Shown: positions 8,315-17,088, counted from the first letter of the stretch. The stretch is 64,000 nucleotides of DNA from an uncultured Muribaculum sp. (GCA_910587665.1 CAJUMZ010000015.1:1-64000), one strand, 5' to 3'. Translations and numbers: made by a program. Notes: generated by a model not told the origin, from the letters alone.

Positions 8315-9586
8315 ATGCTTACAATCCAACAAATAAAAGAAGACCCTCAGCGCATCATCGAGCGTCTTGCCGTAAAAGGATATGACGGCACAGTCACCAT
8401 AAACAAGATACTTGAGCTTGACGACAACCGTCGCAAGACCCAGTTGAGCAACGATACAAAGGCCGCCGAGCTTAACAAGCTCGCCGCGTCAATCGGAAAG
8501 CTCATGAAAGAGGGCAACAAGGAAGAGGCGGAAAAGGCAAAAGCCGCGGTTGCCGCACTTAAAGACGAGCAGAAAGCCATCGCCGACGAGCTTGCCCGCA
8601 CCGAGACAGAGATACGCGACATCCTGCTGACTATACCCAACGTGCCCTGCGACATGGTGCCGGAAGGAAAGACAGCGGAAGACAACGTTGTGGAAAAGAC
8701 CGGCGGCCCGATGCCTGATCTTCCCGCAGACGCACTTCCTCACTGGGAACTTGCAAAGAAATACAACATCATCGACTTCGACCTTGGCGTGAAGATAACC
8801 GGCGCGGGATTTCCCGTATACCTCGGAAAAGGCGCAAGGCTTCAGCGTGCCCTCATCCAGTTCTTCCTTGACGAGGCGGGAAAGGCGGGCTATCTTGAAG
8901 TGCAGCCACCCTACGTTGTAAACGAAGCTTCAGGCTACGGTACAGGTCAGCTACCCGACAAGGAGGGACAGATGTATTATGTCAATGAGGACAATCTCTA
9001 TCTCATCCCGACAGCCGAGGTACCTGTTACCAATCTTTACCGTGACGTAATACTCAGCGACGACCGTCTTCCCATCAAAAACTGCGCGTATTCGGCATGC
9101 TTCCGTCGTGAGGCCGGCAGCTACGGAAAAGACGTGAGAGGTCTTAACAGGCTTCACCAGTTTGACAAGGTAGAGATCGTGCGTATCGAAAAGCCCGAAA
9201 ATTCTTACGCGGCCCTTGAGGAGATGAAAGGCCACGTGCAGGGATTGCTCGATAAGCTTGGACTCCCCTGGCATATACTTCGTCTATGTGGCGGCGACAT
9301 GTCGTTTACTTCGGCTATCACCTTCGACTTTGAAGTATTCTCGGCTGCACAGAAACGCTGGCTTGAGGTGTCGTCGGTATCCAACTTCGAGACATACCAG
9401 GCCAACCGCCTAAAATGCCGCTATCGCGGAGCCGACAAAAAGACGCGCCTCTGTCACACACTCAACGGCTCGGCACTTGCCCTCCCGCGCATCATGGCCG
9501 CGATACTTGAAAACAACCAGACACCGGATGGAATCGTAGTGCCGGAAGTGCTCCGACGCTACACCGGCTTCGACATTATTGATTAA
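8315..9586 (+). CDS. serS: Seryl-tRNA synthetase
   Basis: Class II aminoacyl-tRNA synthetase that charges tRNA-Ser (and tRNA-Sec where present). The 423-residue protein begins with the long antiparallel coiled-coil arm (about residues 30-105) that reaches the variable arm of tRNA-Ser. The catalytic domain shows motif 2 in FRREAGSYGKDVRGLNRLHQF and motif 3 in ALALPRIMAAILENNQ. It follows yqeY closely and is ended by a strong hairpin terminator at 9610. No residues appear lost. Confidence 0.98.
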   Translation: MLTIQQIKEDPQRIIERLAVKGYDGTVTINKILELDDNRRKTQLSNDTKAAELNKLAASIGKLMKEGNKEEAEKAKAAVAALKDEQKAIADELARTETEIRDILLTIPNVPCDMVPEGKTAEDNVVEKTGGPMPDLPADALPHWELAKKYNIIDFDLGVKITGAGFPVYLGKGARLQRALIQFFLDEAGKAGYLEVQPPYVVNEASGYGTGQLPDKEGQMYYVNEDNLYLIPTAEVPVTNLYRDVILSDDRLPIKNCAYSACFRREAGSYGKDVRGLNRLHQFDKVEIVRIEKPENSYAALEEMKGHVQGLLDKLGLPWHILRLCGGDMSFTSAITFDFEVFSAAQKRWLEVSSVSNFETYQANRLKCRYRGADKKTRLCHTLNGSALALPRIMAAILENNQTPDGIVVPEVLRRYTGFDIID

Positions 9587-9609
9587 TCAAGACACCCTTA
9601 CACATAACC

Positions 9610-9646
9610 AACGGGCGCAACCTGACCGTCGCGCCCGTTTTATTTT
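9610..9646 (+). terminator. Rho-independent terminator of serS
   Basis: AACGGGCGC (9610-9618) pairs with GCGCCCGTT (9631-9639) around a 12-base loop and is followed by a T-rich stretch. It lies 24 bases after the serS stop. Confidence 0.85.
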
Positions 9647-9718
9647 CAATAGACATATTGAACGCTCGAGGGAAGTTGTGCGTTATTTAATAACATAACC
9701 CCTCAAAATAGAAATATT

Positions 9719-9886
9719 ATGTTAGACGAACTTAAAGATAAGGCTGCTGACCTTATGGAGAATGAGACAGTCAAGGAAGTCGTTGAAAAAGCGACAGAGT
9801 TTATCAAGACCGAAAAAGGTAAGGAAGTGGTCGAGACCGTAAAGGAGAAAGCCGAAGAGTTCATCAAGGAAAAGTTTGGCAAGTAA
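9719..9886 (+). CDS. Very small charged helical protein (55 aa)
   Basis: A 55-residue frame from an ATG at 9719 to a TAA at 9884-9886. The product is almost wholly Glu, Lys, Val and Ala and should be one or two amphipathic helices. It contains an internal repeat: VVEKATEFIKTEKG is echoed by TVKEKAEEFIKEKFG. There are no cysteines, signal peptide or membrane segment. It has its own terminator at 9919, and a terminator separates it from serS, so it is probably an independent gene. I do not recognise the family; a small stress, structural or regulatory protein is conceivable but not shown. Confidence 0.65.
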   Translation: MLDELKDKAADLMENETVKEVVEKATEFIKTEKGKEVVETVKEKAEEFIKEKFGK

Positions 9887-9918
9887 CCGATCCTTTTTCA
9901 ATTAAACCATAGTACAAT

Positions 9919-9950
9919 GGGAGCTGCTTCATACACAGCTCCCTATTTTT
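9919..9950 (+). terminator. Terminator after the 55-aa gene
   Basis: GGGAGCTG (9919-9926) pairs with CAGCTCCC (9936-9943), nine bases of loop, then TATTTTTAT. It lies 33 bases after the small gene and just beyond the stop of the oppositely oriented gene at 9949. Confidence 0.75.
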
Positions 9951-10491
9951 ATCCCCCTTCCGATATCGGCACTTTAACAAAAGATTGTGGAAGCATAGGA
10001 ATTTCCATACTTTTATCGAGCCATGTGGATATACGTTTTTCATAAGTGTCGAAAACAAATCCCAAGTCGCCTCGCTCAACTTTTTGCAGGCTCCTTATCC
10101 ATAGGTTGGGATGTAAAGGTAATGTTACCACTTTGCTTAGTACTGTAACTAAACGGAACTTACTCACCAGATTACATATTATTGATACGATATCTGATCT
10201 CCCGAAGTTAGGAATTACGGCCTTGTGGATTACAATCATTGCATCAAACCCTCCGGGAAATACCACAAATGCCGGCACCGCAATCTCGGGAAAATATAGG
10301 TTGGCATTATGAAGAAAGTATTTCAGTGCTTCTCCCGAAGCTGAATATTTCATCTGACCTCCAATCACTTCTCCGAAATAGTCTTTCTCCAGCATAGTCA
10401 CCATACTGAGCCAAAATACCCCGTGGAAATTATTCCACGACTTCTCCATGCTGTCTTTAGCGATCAAGAGGAAAGACCTTTCCATGGGCAT
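9949..10491 (-). CDS. Conserved-looking hypothetical protein (180 aa)
   Basis: A 180-residue protein that I cannot place in a family. It has no signal peptide; two moderately hydrophobic strands, IAVPAFVVFPGGFDAMIVIHKAVIP in the middle, suggest a compact alpha/beta fold. The start ATG at 10491 (or the second ATG at 10485) lies 35 bases downstream of a good -33/-7 promoter pair on the same strand, which is the main reason to accept the gene. It converges on the 55-aa gene. AT content is higher than in serS or the GH13 gene next door. Confidence 0.65.
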   Translation of the reverse strand: MPMERSFLLIAKDSMEKSWNNFHGVFWLSMVTMLEKDYFGEVIGGQMKYSASGEALKYFLHNANLYFPEIAVPAFVVFPGGFDAMIVIHKAVIPNFGRSDIVSIICNLVSKFRLVTVLSKVVTLPLHPNLWIRSLQKVERGDLGFVFDTYEKRISTWLDKSMEIPMLPQSFVKVPISEGG

Positions 10492-10525
10492 AGATATATG
10501 TGATAATATTAGGTTTGATTACACA

Positions 10526-10557
10526 CAAATATAACCGATATTAGCAGATTAACCAAA
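10526..10557 (-). promoter_or_regulatory. Promoter of the 180-aa hypothetical gene
   Basis: Read on the - strand, TTTG (10554-10557), a 20-base spacer and TATATTTG (10526-10533) match the Bacteroidetes housekeeping consensus exactly. The gene start at 10491 is 35 bases downstream. Confidence 0.75.
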
Positions 10558-10738
10558 TATTTTATTCATTTTTTTACAACAAACATTAATATTATCATCA
10601 AATCAAAGAGACGATGAGTAAAACAATGCTTTTAAACATGTTTTTCACATTATTTATCAGATTATAGTCAACCAAAATTATCAAAATGTCGTTTTTGCAG
10701 ATAAATTTCTAACAGTATCTAACTTAACAGACAGAACT

Positions 10739-12124
10739 ATGGAATCTACAACACTTAAACCAAGTGAAGACTGGCGATCGCTGACAATTTATCAGGTCAT
10801 GGTAGGCTCATTTCTGCATGGAGAAGATGGTGCCGAAGGATATGATGACATGTGGGGACCCGCCGGAGAGCGTAAAGACGGTAATCTCCGAGGTGTGATA
10901 AATGCACTTGACCACATCAAAGGGCTTGGGGTAAATGCTATCTGGCTTACTCCGATTTTTGACAGCTCCGAATCTAACGGAGATGAAAAACTAAAGGCGT
11001 CGGGATATTTTGCAAGCGACTATTTCAAAATTGATCCTCATTTCGGTACGGAAGAAAACTTAAGGGAGCTTGTCGACAAGGCACACGACCGAGGCATGTA
11101 TGTGTTTCTTGACGGAGTGTTCGGGCATCACGGCGGCGTGAAAACCGAGTCGCCGTCAGGATTCAAGATCGACTCTACCCCTTCGTTAAGCGAGCGTGGG
11201 GAGGATGGAGGCACAGGGAATGTCAAATATCCCGAGTCGCTTGATTATTTCAAGGAGGTTGCGACTTACTGGATCGACAAGTTTGACATAGACGGATGGC
11301 GTCTGGACCAGGCTTATCAGCTATGTCAGGATGGTCACAACTATTGGTGTGAGATTTCTGATGCTGTGCGCTCACTCTGCGACCGTCGCCGCGAACAGGG
11401 AAAAGAATGGGGAGTGCTCGGCTATATGGTCGGAGAAGACTGGAGCGATCCCGCCGGCATAAGCGCACGCGTCTACCGCGACGGCGGCTTAAAGAGCGCA
11501 TTTGACTTTGACGGCAAGCAGCTCATAAGCGGCTCAATGGGAGACCTGGATTCAGGGGGTCTCGATAACGGATGGGATGACGTAATCAAGGTATATTCGT
11601 CGCCTGCCGAGAGAGACTACTATCCCGACGACGTGTTGCCCAATCTGTTTTTAAGCAATCATGACGGCGTGAGGGTCGGCGACAATTTCTACGATGACGG
11701 CAATGAGATAAACCTGATGACGCGTTTTGCAATCCTTGCCGGCTATCCCGGTCCCGTCACGCTGTATTATGGCGATGAGTTTGCCGATCTTTCACGCGAT
11801 TGCGAAGGCTACCAGCCTGATAACGCATCGCGCACAAGCGGACACCTTAAACCGGAAGATGATCGTGAACGCCGTCTCGTAAACTACGTGAGGGATGTGA
11901 TGACATTCCGCCGCGACAATCCGGCAATGTGGAGAGGCAAGCAGGAATTTGACCGCTACAGATCGGGCGATGCCGAGATATTGACAATCTTCAAGACCGA
12001 TGAAGAAACAGGCAACCGAGTTGCCATGGTATTCGCCGACAGGGATGCCGAGGTGACCCTACCCAGCACTGAAACTCCGCTACAGGTCAAAGGCTATATC
12101 CCGGTTTTAGTGAAATTGCAATAG
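10739..12124 (+). CDS. Alpha-amylase family glycoside hydrolase (GH13)
   Basis: A 461-residue GH13 enzyme acting on alpha-glucosides. Visible conserved regions: DGVFGHHG (about 125-132), GWRLDQAY with nucleophile D190, GED with acid/base E233, and LSNHD with D309. There is no signal peptide or lipobox, so it should be cytoplasmic and act on oligosaccharides or stored glucan rather than external starch. A C-terminal beta domain follows the barrel. It stands alone, ended by a hairpin at 12148. The exact linkage specificity cannot be told; members with this architecture include maltogenic and oligo-glucosidase types. Confidence 0.92.
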   Translation: MESTTLKPSEDWRSLTIYQVMVGSFLHGEDGAEGYDDMWGPAGERKDGNLRGVINALDHIKGLGVNAIWLTPIFDSSESNGDEKLKASGYFASDYFKIDPHFGTEENLRELVDKAHDRGMYVFLDGVFGHHGGVKTESPSGFKIDSTPSLSERGEDGGTGNVKYPESLDYFKEVATYWIDKFDIDGWRLDQAYQLCQDGHNYWCEISDAVRSLCDRRREQGKEWGVLGYMVGEDWSDPAGISARVYRDGGLKSAFDFDGKQLISGSMGDLDSGGLDNGWDDVIKVYSSPAERDYYPDDVLPNLFLSNHDGVRVGDNFYDDGNEINLMTRFAILAGYPGPVTLYYGDEFADLSRDCEGYQPDNASRTSGHLKPEDDRERRLVNYVRDVMTFRRDNPAMWRGKQEFDRYRSGDAEILTIFKTDEETGNRVAMVFADRDAEVTLPSTETPLQVKGYIPVLVKLQ

Positions 12125-12147
12125 AGTTGTTTTACAGATATGTTTGA

Positions 12148-12191
12148 AGCCGACAGCACACCCATTAAATCGGGATGCTGTCGGCTCTTTT
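12148..12191 (+). terminator. Rho-independent terminator of the GH13 gene
   Basis: AGCCGACAGCA (12148-12158) pairs perfectly with TGCTGTCGGCT (12176-12186) around a 17-base loop and is followed by CTTTT. It lies 23 bases after the GH13 stop. Confidence 0.85.
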
Positions 12192-12212
12192 ATCCAGACC
12201 CTCATACGGTCA

Positions 12213-12262
12213 TTATTTATACTCCTTGCGAAGCCTGTCGAAGTAGCTTTCTATAGAAATGT
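12213..12262 (-). pseudogene. Relic of a carboxylesterase 3' end
   Basis: On the - strand these 50 bases encode DISIESYFDRLRKEYK and a stop, closely matching the end of the intact esterase at 13883 (VDFLEGYFDKLRKEYK and stop). The last ~38 bases are mostly identical at DNA level as well. Nothing further upstream on the strand is recognisable, so this is only the tail of a deleted second copy. The Fic gene lies between relic and intact gene. Confidence 0.75.
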
Positions 12263-12320
12263 CATTCCATTCACATTAAAACCCTATATATATAACACTT
12301 ACAATTCAACTTATCTCAAA

Positions 12321-12353
12321 TTTGGATAAATTGCGATAAATTACGATATTTGC
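12321..12353 (+). promoter_or_regulatory. Fic gene promoter with a 10-bp repeat operator
   Basis: TTTG (12321-12324), a 20-base spacer and GATATTTG (12345-12352) form a near-consensus promoter. The spacer is filled by head-to-tail 10-bp repeats, GATAAATTGC then GATAAATTAC, continuing into GATATTTGC. A protein bound to these repeats would block RNA polymerase. The same unit recurs, inverted, just after the gene at 13679-13720. Confidence 0.65.
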
Positions 12354-12370
12354 ATTTTAAATGCAATGAC

Positions 12371-13672
12371 ATGATTGAACAGCCCCCATATATTACCGCT
12401 AATATAGACACGTCTTTAGATAATGAAGAATTGAAGAATCTTATTTCCTCAATTAACAGTCGCTATCTATACTGGAGTGATGTCAAATATCGTATGCCCT
12501 CAGGTATGACGGGTGTTGAATTATGGGGCAAAGTTAAATCAGTGAGAAATCTGACAGATGTAAAGATTTGGGATCAAAACAATATTCATTTCTCTCTGAC
12601 AAATACTATGCAAAGGCTATGTCATGAGTTTGATATGAATTTTGGCGGTTCATGGGGCGCTTCCAAGATATTCCCTGACGACAAGACAACCCAAGAGTTA
12701 TATCTTATCAGTTCCATAATGGAGGAGGCTATTGCCTCAAGCCAGATGGAAGGTGCAGCCACAACGCGAGAAGCAGCAAAAGAGATGCTACGCAAAAAGA
12801 TTTCACCCAGAGATAAAAGTCAGCGCATGATTCTCAATAACTATAATACAATTAATTTCATTCGAGACAATGCAAAAGAAAGGCTGACTCCTGCATTAAT
12901 AATGCAAATACATGGAATGATGACCGAAAATGCGCTTGATGTTCCCGATGCTGCCGGTCGATTAAGACGAGATGATGAAAATATCGTAGTGGGCAATGGC
13001 ATAACAGGCGAAATCGTGCACACACCACCATCGGCAAAGTGCTTGAATGAGTTTTTGGATCATTTATGTGTGTTTTTCAATGATGAAGATACCGATGTTT
13101 TCGTTCATCCGATAATCAGGGCTATAACAATACACTTTCTCGTAGGCTATTACCATCCTTTTGCAGATGGTAACGGGCGCACCGCAAGAGCTCTGTTCTA
13201 TTGGTATATGATGAAGTCAAACTATTGGCTCGTGCAGTATCTGTCCATTTCACGTATTATAAAAGGATCAAAGAAATCTTATGAAAAAGCATTTCTTTAT
13301 TCTGAGGCTGACGGAAATGATATAGGATATTTCATACAATATAATTTAGATGTTCTCCTGAAGTCATTTGACGCATTGAGCCGATATATCAAACGAAAAA
13401 ATAATGAAAAAAAGAAAGCAGAGAAGCTTTTGCACCTTGGCAATATTACAGAACGCCAGTCTCAAATCTTGAGTTTGTGCATAGAAAATCCTGATATTGT
13501 GCTCATTTCGACAGATATTGTAGGTAAATTCGGAGTAACTCCTAACACGGCAAAATCAGATTTAAGAAAACTGACAGAAAAAGGCTATCTGAGAGAAATC
13601 AGTTTGAACGGCAGGACAAAAGGCTATTTGCGTTCCGACAACTTCGAACAGCTTGTAGGCAAGATCAAATAG
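12371..13672 (+). CDS. Fic family protein with C-terminal winged helix
   Basis: Fic-domain enzyme, expected to transfer AMP (or another nucleotide part) to a protein hydroxyl group. The active-site motif HPFADGNGRTAR lies at 262-273 and is complete. An inhibitory motif of the S-x-x-x-E-G type, SSQMEG, lies at 123-128, N-terminal to the Fic core, so the enzyme should be self-inhibited. The last ~75 residues look like a winged helix (GKFGVTPNTAKSDLRKLTEKGYL). The frame extends back to a TTG at 12350, but that codon lies inside the -7 box, so the ATG at 12371 (433 residues) is used. Operator-like repeats on both sides suggest that the winged helix regulates its own gene. The target protein is unknown. 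Confidence 0.9.
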   Translation: MIEQPPYITANIDTSLDNEELKNLISSINSRYLYWSDVKYRMPSGMTGVELWGKVKSVRNLTDVKIWDQNNIHFSLTNTMQRLCHEFDMNFGGSWGASKIFPDDKTTQELYLISSIMEEAIASSQMEGAATTREAAKEMLRKKISPRDKSQRMILNNYNTINFIRDNAKERLTPALIMQIHGMMTENALDVPDAAGRLRRDDENIVVGNGITGEIVHTPPSAKCLNEFLDHLCVFFNDEDTDVFVHPIIRAITIHFLVGYYHPFADGNGRTARALFYWYMMKSNYWLVQYLSISRIIKGSKKSYEKAFLYSEADGNDIGYFIQYNLDVLLKSFDALSRYIKRKNNEKKKAEKLLHLGNITERQSQILSLCIENPDIVLISTDIVGKFGVTPNTAKSDLRKLTEKGYLREISLNGRTKGYLRSDNFEQLVGKIK

Positions 13673-13678
13673 AACACT

Positions 13679-13720
13679 TATCGCAATTTATCGTAATTTA
13701 TCGCAAATTGCGATAAATTG
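13679..13720. repeat. Palindromic GCGATAAATT repeats after the Fic gene
   Basis: Within 42 bases just after the Fic stop the unit TATCGCAATT/AATTGCGATA occurs four times. Bases 13695-13719 form a perfect palindrome with 12-bp arms (AATTTATCGCAA and TTGCGATAAATT) around one central base. The 18-bp stretch at 13689-13706 is the exact reverse complement of 12331-12348 in the Fic promoter. It lacks a T-run, so a protein-binding site is more likely than a terminator. Confidence 0.7.
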
Positions 13721-13882
13721 CAGAGTAAACACCTATAACTAAACAGTTTGCACAGAGCACATCAATATAAGCACAATTAATAAAGCAAAGAAGGAAAGAA
13801 GGTAGAACTATTATATCAGCAAAAGAAGAAAGCGAGCGCAACCACTACGGGGAAGCACTCGCCTTCTTATATCGAGCTCACG

Positions 13883-15424
13883 TTATTTATACTCCTTACG
13901 CAGCTTGTCGAAGTAGCCTTCGAGGAAGTCGACCTGTATCTTGTTGGGTACGGGGGCAAGGAAGAAGCCCTCTTTCATGTACATTACGGTAGGTGAATCC
14001 TGCTTGAAGACGCTCCAGTAAGGCAATGCCGTGGCATTGGGATTTCCGGTCTTGATGAAGTTGATCCAATAGTGCTCCATGATCTGCGACATATGGGTGT
14101 CGACATCGCTCATCTTGCCACCGAAATTGAATCCATATATAAAAGGCATCTCTGCCACATGGGTTGCACCGCGGGTGCCGCGCATAATGGTATTTTCCGA
14201 CAGCTGGTCAAAATAATAGAAATATACGGGATGCTTTCCGGTGCGGCTTTGCAGCGTAGCCCATGCCCATGACGGCCAACCGAAAGCCACGTCGCGGAAC
14301 ACATCGCGAAGAGCCTGAAGCGCCTCGCCGTCATTTTGTGCCGGAAAAGCTTTCTTGAAGCCTTCAATGTCACCGGGGAAATTGGTCTCCATCATGTTTT
14401 TGTATGCGTCCATCCCGACACCGTGGACAAAAAGACTGCCCTCATCGGAATTATACCCCACGATAAGGTCCACGTCATTGTAATCACCCTTGAGATACGC
14501 CTGATAGGTGTCACCGGTTATCACATAGCCGTCAACGAGCGGCCAATACTTGTTGTATTCGGTCTTAGCCTGAACCTCCTCGGCGGAAAGCTTGCGCATC
14601 TGCTTGAGGTTTTTACAACCGAGCGCTTTCTGGAAGCCGAGTCCGAGACTCTGCGCATAGGAGATATCCTGAGCCGAACCGCAGACAGAGGCGTCACCCG
14701 TGCGGATAGGCAGGAAATTGCCTCCGCTCTCGCAGATGGCACGTTGGAAAAGACCCTTGCAGAGGGGCGACGCACAGAGTATGCTCACGGATATTCCTCC
14801 TGCCGACTCACCGCAGATAGTCACATTTTCCGGATCACCGCCAAATTGCGAGATGTTGTCATGAATCCACTGCAACGCCATGATCTGGTCCATCATGCCG
14901 TAATTGCCGGAGATACCTCGTTCCGACTCCTTTGCCGCCTCCGGATGAGCCATGAAGCCAAACGCACCGAGACGATAGGCGATACTGCAATATACTATGC
15001 CGTTGTTTACAAAACTGTCCTGAGTACCGCTATACGAACCGGTGAAGAATCCACCTCCGTGGATATTGACAAACACCGGCAGGCGCTCCGACTTCTCCTT
15101 AGCGGGAGTCGAGACACTCAGATAAAGACAATCCTCACTCATCGGAAGCGAGTTGCCCCCTTGGTTAGGATCGTTGACCTGCATCGGGCGGTCACCCCAG
15201 TTTTCAGCTTTGTACACGCCTTTCCATGCCGCCTTTTTCACAGGGGCGTGCCAACGCAAATTACCAACCGGAGCCTCCGCATAAGGGATTGCCTTATAAA
15301 GCGCATATCCATTGTGAAGCTCACCCTCTATCTCACCTTGCTCGCATGAAGTGCGAAGAATCTGGGCGTCAGCCCCGATCACCGAGACAGCCAAAGCCGT
15401 CAATAATGTAAGAAATCGATTCAT
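13883..15424 (-). CDS. Secreted carboxylesterase (type B)
   Basis: A 513-residue alpha/beta hydrolase of the carboxylesterase/lipase type B family that cleaves carboxylic esters. A signal peptide (MNRFLTLLTALAVSVIGADA) directs it to the periplasm or beyond. Visible features are the oxyanion-hole segment NIHGGGFFTGS, the nucleophile S207 in CGESAGG, the acidic member near NSDEG and the histidine in GATHVAEMPF. In Bacteroidales such enzymes often remove acetyl or feruloyl groups from plant polysaccharides; the true substrate is unknown. A gutted GH3 glucosidase follows upstream on the same strand, and a relic of a second copy of this gene's end lies at 12213. Confidence 0.93.
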   Translation of the reverse strand: MNRFLTLLTALAVSVIGADAQILRTSCEQGEIEGELHNGYALYKAIPYAEAPVGNLRWHAPVKKAAWKGVYKAENWGDRPMQVNDPNQGGNSLPMSEDCLYLSVSTPAKEKSERLPVFVNIHGGGFFTGSYSGTQDSFVNNGIVYCSIAYRLGAFGFMAHPEAAKESERGISGNYGMMDQIMALQWIHDNISQFGGDPENVTICGESAGGISVSILCASPLCKGLFQRAICESGGNFLPIRTGDASVCGSAQDISYAQSLGLGFQKALGCKNLKQMRKLSAEEVQAKTEYNKYWPLVDGYVITGDTYQAYLKGDYNDVDLIVGYNSDEGSLFVHGVGMDAYKNMMETNFPGDIEGFKKAFPAQNDGEALQALRDVFRDVAFGWPSWAWATLQSRTGKHPVYFYYFDQLSENTIMRGTRGATHVAEMPFIYGFNFGGKMSDVDTHMSQIMEHYWINFIKTGNPNATALPYWSVFKQDSPTVMYMKEGFFLAPVPNKIQVDFLEGYFDKLRKEYK

Positions 15425-15517
15425 ATGATAACCATATTTTAACTGATTATAAAAATAATAACCTAATCTTAATCCACCCCTCTTTTATACATAATTAATT
15501 GGCTGTATTAGCTTGGA

Positions 15518-15875
15518 TTATCGACGGAGAGTGTTGAGCTGAGCCTTGGGGGCAAGAATATCGGGAACGGATGTCACTTTTTCGTCGACTTCAATGGGCA
15601 GGGTCGAGCGGATGTCGCGTGACGAAGCGCCCACCAGAAGATTGTAACTACCGGCGTCAAGACACCATGCCGAGCGGTCGGCGTCAAACACTGTCGCCGC
15701 TGTTGATACCCGACATGCCGGTGCCCACTATGAGATGTGCTTTTTCTTCAAGCGTCATCGCGGCTACGACATCATCGATATTGTTTTCATTAAGCTTTGG
15801 AGTGGAGTCGCATGAGGCGACGCCGACAGCAAGCAGGCAGCCTGCGGCTGCATACGTTATCTGCTTCATTTCCAC
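15518..15875 (-). pseudogene. GH3 beta-glucosidase gutted by an internal deletion
   Basis: The first ~62 codons (ATG at 15875 or 15869) encode a lipoprotein start, AAAGCLLAVGVASC, then DDVVAAMTLEEKAHLIVGTGM, the typical beginning of a secreted GH3 glucosidase. The frame stops at 15684. In another frame, from about 15686 down to the stop at 15518, the DNA encodes FDADRSAWCLDAGSYNLLVG and ASSRDIRSTLPIEV, typical of the fibronectin-like C-terminal end of the same enzymes. Both catalytic domains, about 650 residues, are missing. An out-of-frame deletion of the middle explains all of this. No active product is expected. Confidence 0.85.
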
Positions 15876-16125
15876 TAATTATTAGATATTTTCGGTTATG
15901 TGTATCTGTACAAAGTCATCGCGATAATTGGTCAATAGCAAATTCACTGCCAATTATTTGCCGCGCCGCTAAAGTTACAAATTATGCACTAAAAATCAAA
16001 GCCTGCATCCGGAATTTTGAAAAATTGTAAAGCCATGTTACCAAACATCCCTCTCCCAACATAGCTAAGCAGTAAGATCCAAGGGCATTTGAGAACATAT
16101 GTAGGGCAACGCATACTCTTGATGT

Positions 16126-17088
16126 TTAGAGGATTGAATCTGAAAGAGGCTTGTTGTTATGTGTACGGTAGTTTGCTGCGGCTGATGTCGGGGATGTGTT
16201 TGCGTAGCAATACAGACAACAGTGGGGGCAGGTATTATAGGCTCCTATGTCTTTTGAGAGGATGCAACCGCAGGCTTTACGTTGTCCTGAGTCGGACTTG
16301 GCTCCATAAAGAAAGTTTTGAAGTACAGCATCGTCGGGCGAAAGGCGTGCTATGAGGACAGGATCAATGCAGCGATTGTGCTCGATACCGTATTCCGACA
16401 GGTCAATGGCTTCGGCGCATGTGGCAAGCGTATAACCCCATTTTTTGAGATTCATTTCTGAAAGTCTTGCGGCAAATTCTCGCATTGAGGCGTCATCCCA
16501 TTCACGATAGCAGACTCCGGCTTGCGATAGATTTCGCCCGACTTTCTTATATCCGGCAATGTCGGCGAAGCTGAAAACAAGTTTTTCAATATACCCTTTC
16601 AGTTCATCTCCAATGCAAGTGATTTTTTCGATAAGATTTTCGATGGAGATGCTGTTAGTCAGCAAAAGCGGGTCGAATCGCCATACAACCGAGCCACAGC
16701 CAAGCATATCAACCAATCGCTTAAATGTTTCAATCCTTTGTTGGAGAGGTGGCACTACCGGCTCGAAACCTTCGGCTTCATAATCGTTGAGAGTGAACTG
16801 GATATAGCACCCTATTTCCTTGTTTCGCAAAATCGGTAGATAAGGAATTAGTGGTGCCGGATTTTTCGACCAGAATACGATGAAGCGTGTATTTGCAAAT
16901 GAAACATAGCTGTCATGCCCCGAAAAAGGATTGCGCCAACGCACATAACCTTTCTGAAGTCTATCAAAGAACCACGGGGCATAAAACGCCGGAATATCCG
17001 TAGCTCGGCTTGCCGACACAATCACCGGCGCTTGTGCCTGCACCTGCTGCCTGTTATCTGTAGTTATGATTGCGTTGCCGTGTTTCAC
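16126..17088 (-). CDS. DUF1848 family protein
   Basis: A 320-residue protein of the DUF1848 family. The beginning IVSASRATDIPAFYAPWFFDRLQKG, the segment FIVFWSKNPAPLIPYLP and the core VWRFDPLLL are characteristic. The C-terminal end holds a cysteine cluster, CGCILSKDIGAYNTCPHCCLYCYAN, in which C-x2-C-x2-C spacing recalls radical SAM enzymes, so a metal or Fe-S cluster is likely; no reaction is known. The frame extends back to a TTG at 17139, but a TAACTTTG promoter box lies inside that stretch, so the GTG at 17088 is preferred. No neighbours suggest a pathway. Confidence 0.85.
   Translation of the reverse strand: MKHGNAIITTDNRQQVQAQAPVIVSASRATDIPAFYAPWFFDRLQKGYVRWRNPFSGHDSYVSFANTRFIVFWSKNPAPLIPYLPILRNKEIGCYIQFTLNDYEAEGFEPVVPPLQQRIETFKRLVDMLGCGSVVWRFDPLLLTNSISIENLIEKITCIGDELKGYIEKLVFSFADIAGYKKVGRNLSQAGVCYREWDDASMREFAARLSEMNLKKWGYTLATCAEAIDLSEYGIEHNRCIDPVLIARLSPDDAVLQNFLYGAKSDSGQRKACGCILSKDIGAYNTCPHCCLYCYANTSPTSAAANYRTHNNKPLSDSIL

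Noticed and set aside
10739..12124. Part of a starch utilisation (Sus-type) locus
   Set aside because: The enzyme has no signal peptide and no SusC/SusD-like genes are found beside it.
12144..12329. A 61-residue frame between the GH13 and Fic genes
   Set aside because: It runs through the GH13 terminator and the esterase relic and has no features of a protein.
14336..15349. A 337-codon open frame on the + strand opposite the esterase gene
   Set aside because: It lies wholly opposite a clear carboxylesterase with signal peptide and catalytic motif; the antisense product has no recognisable features.
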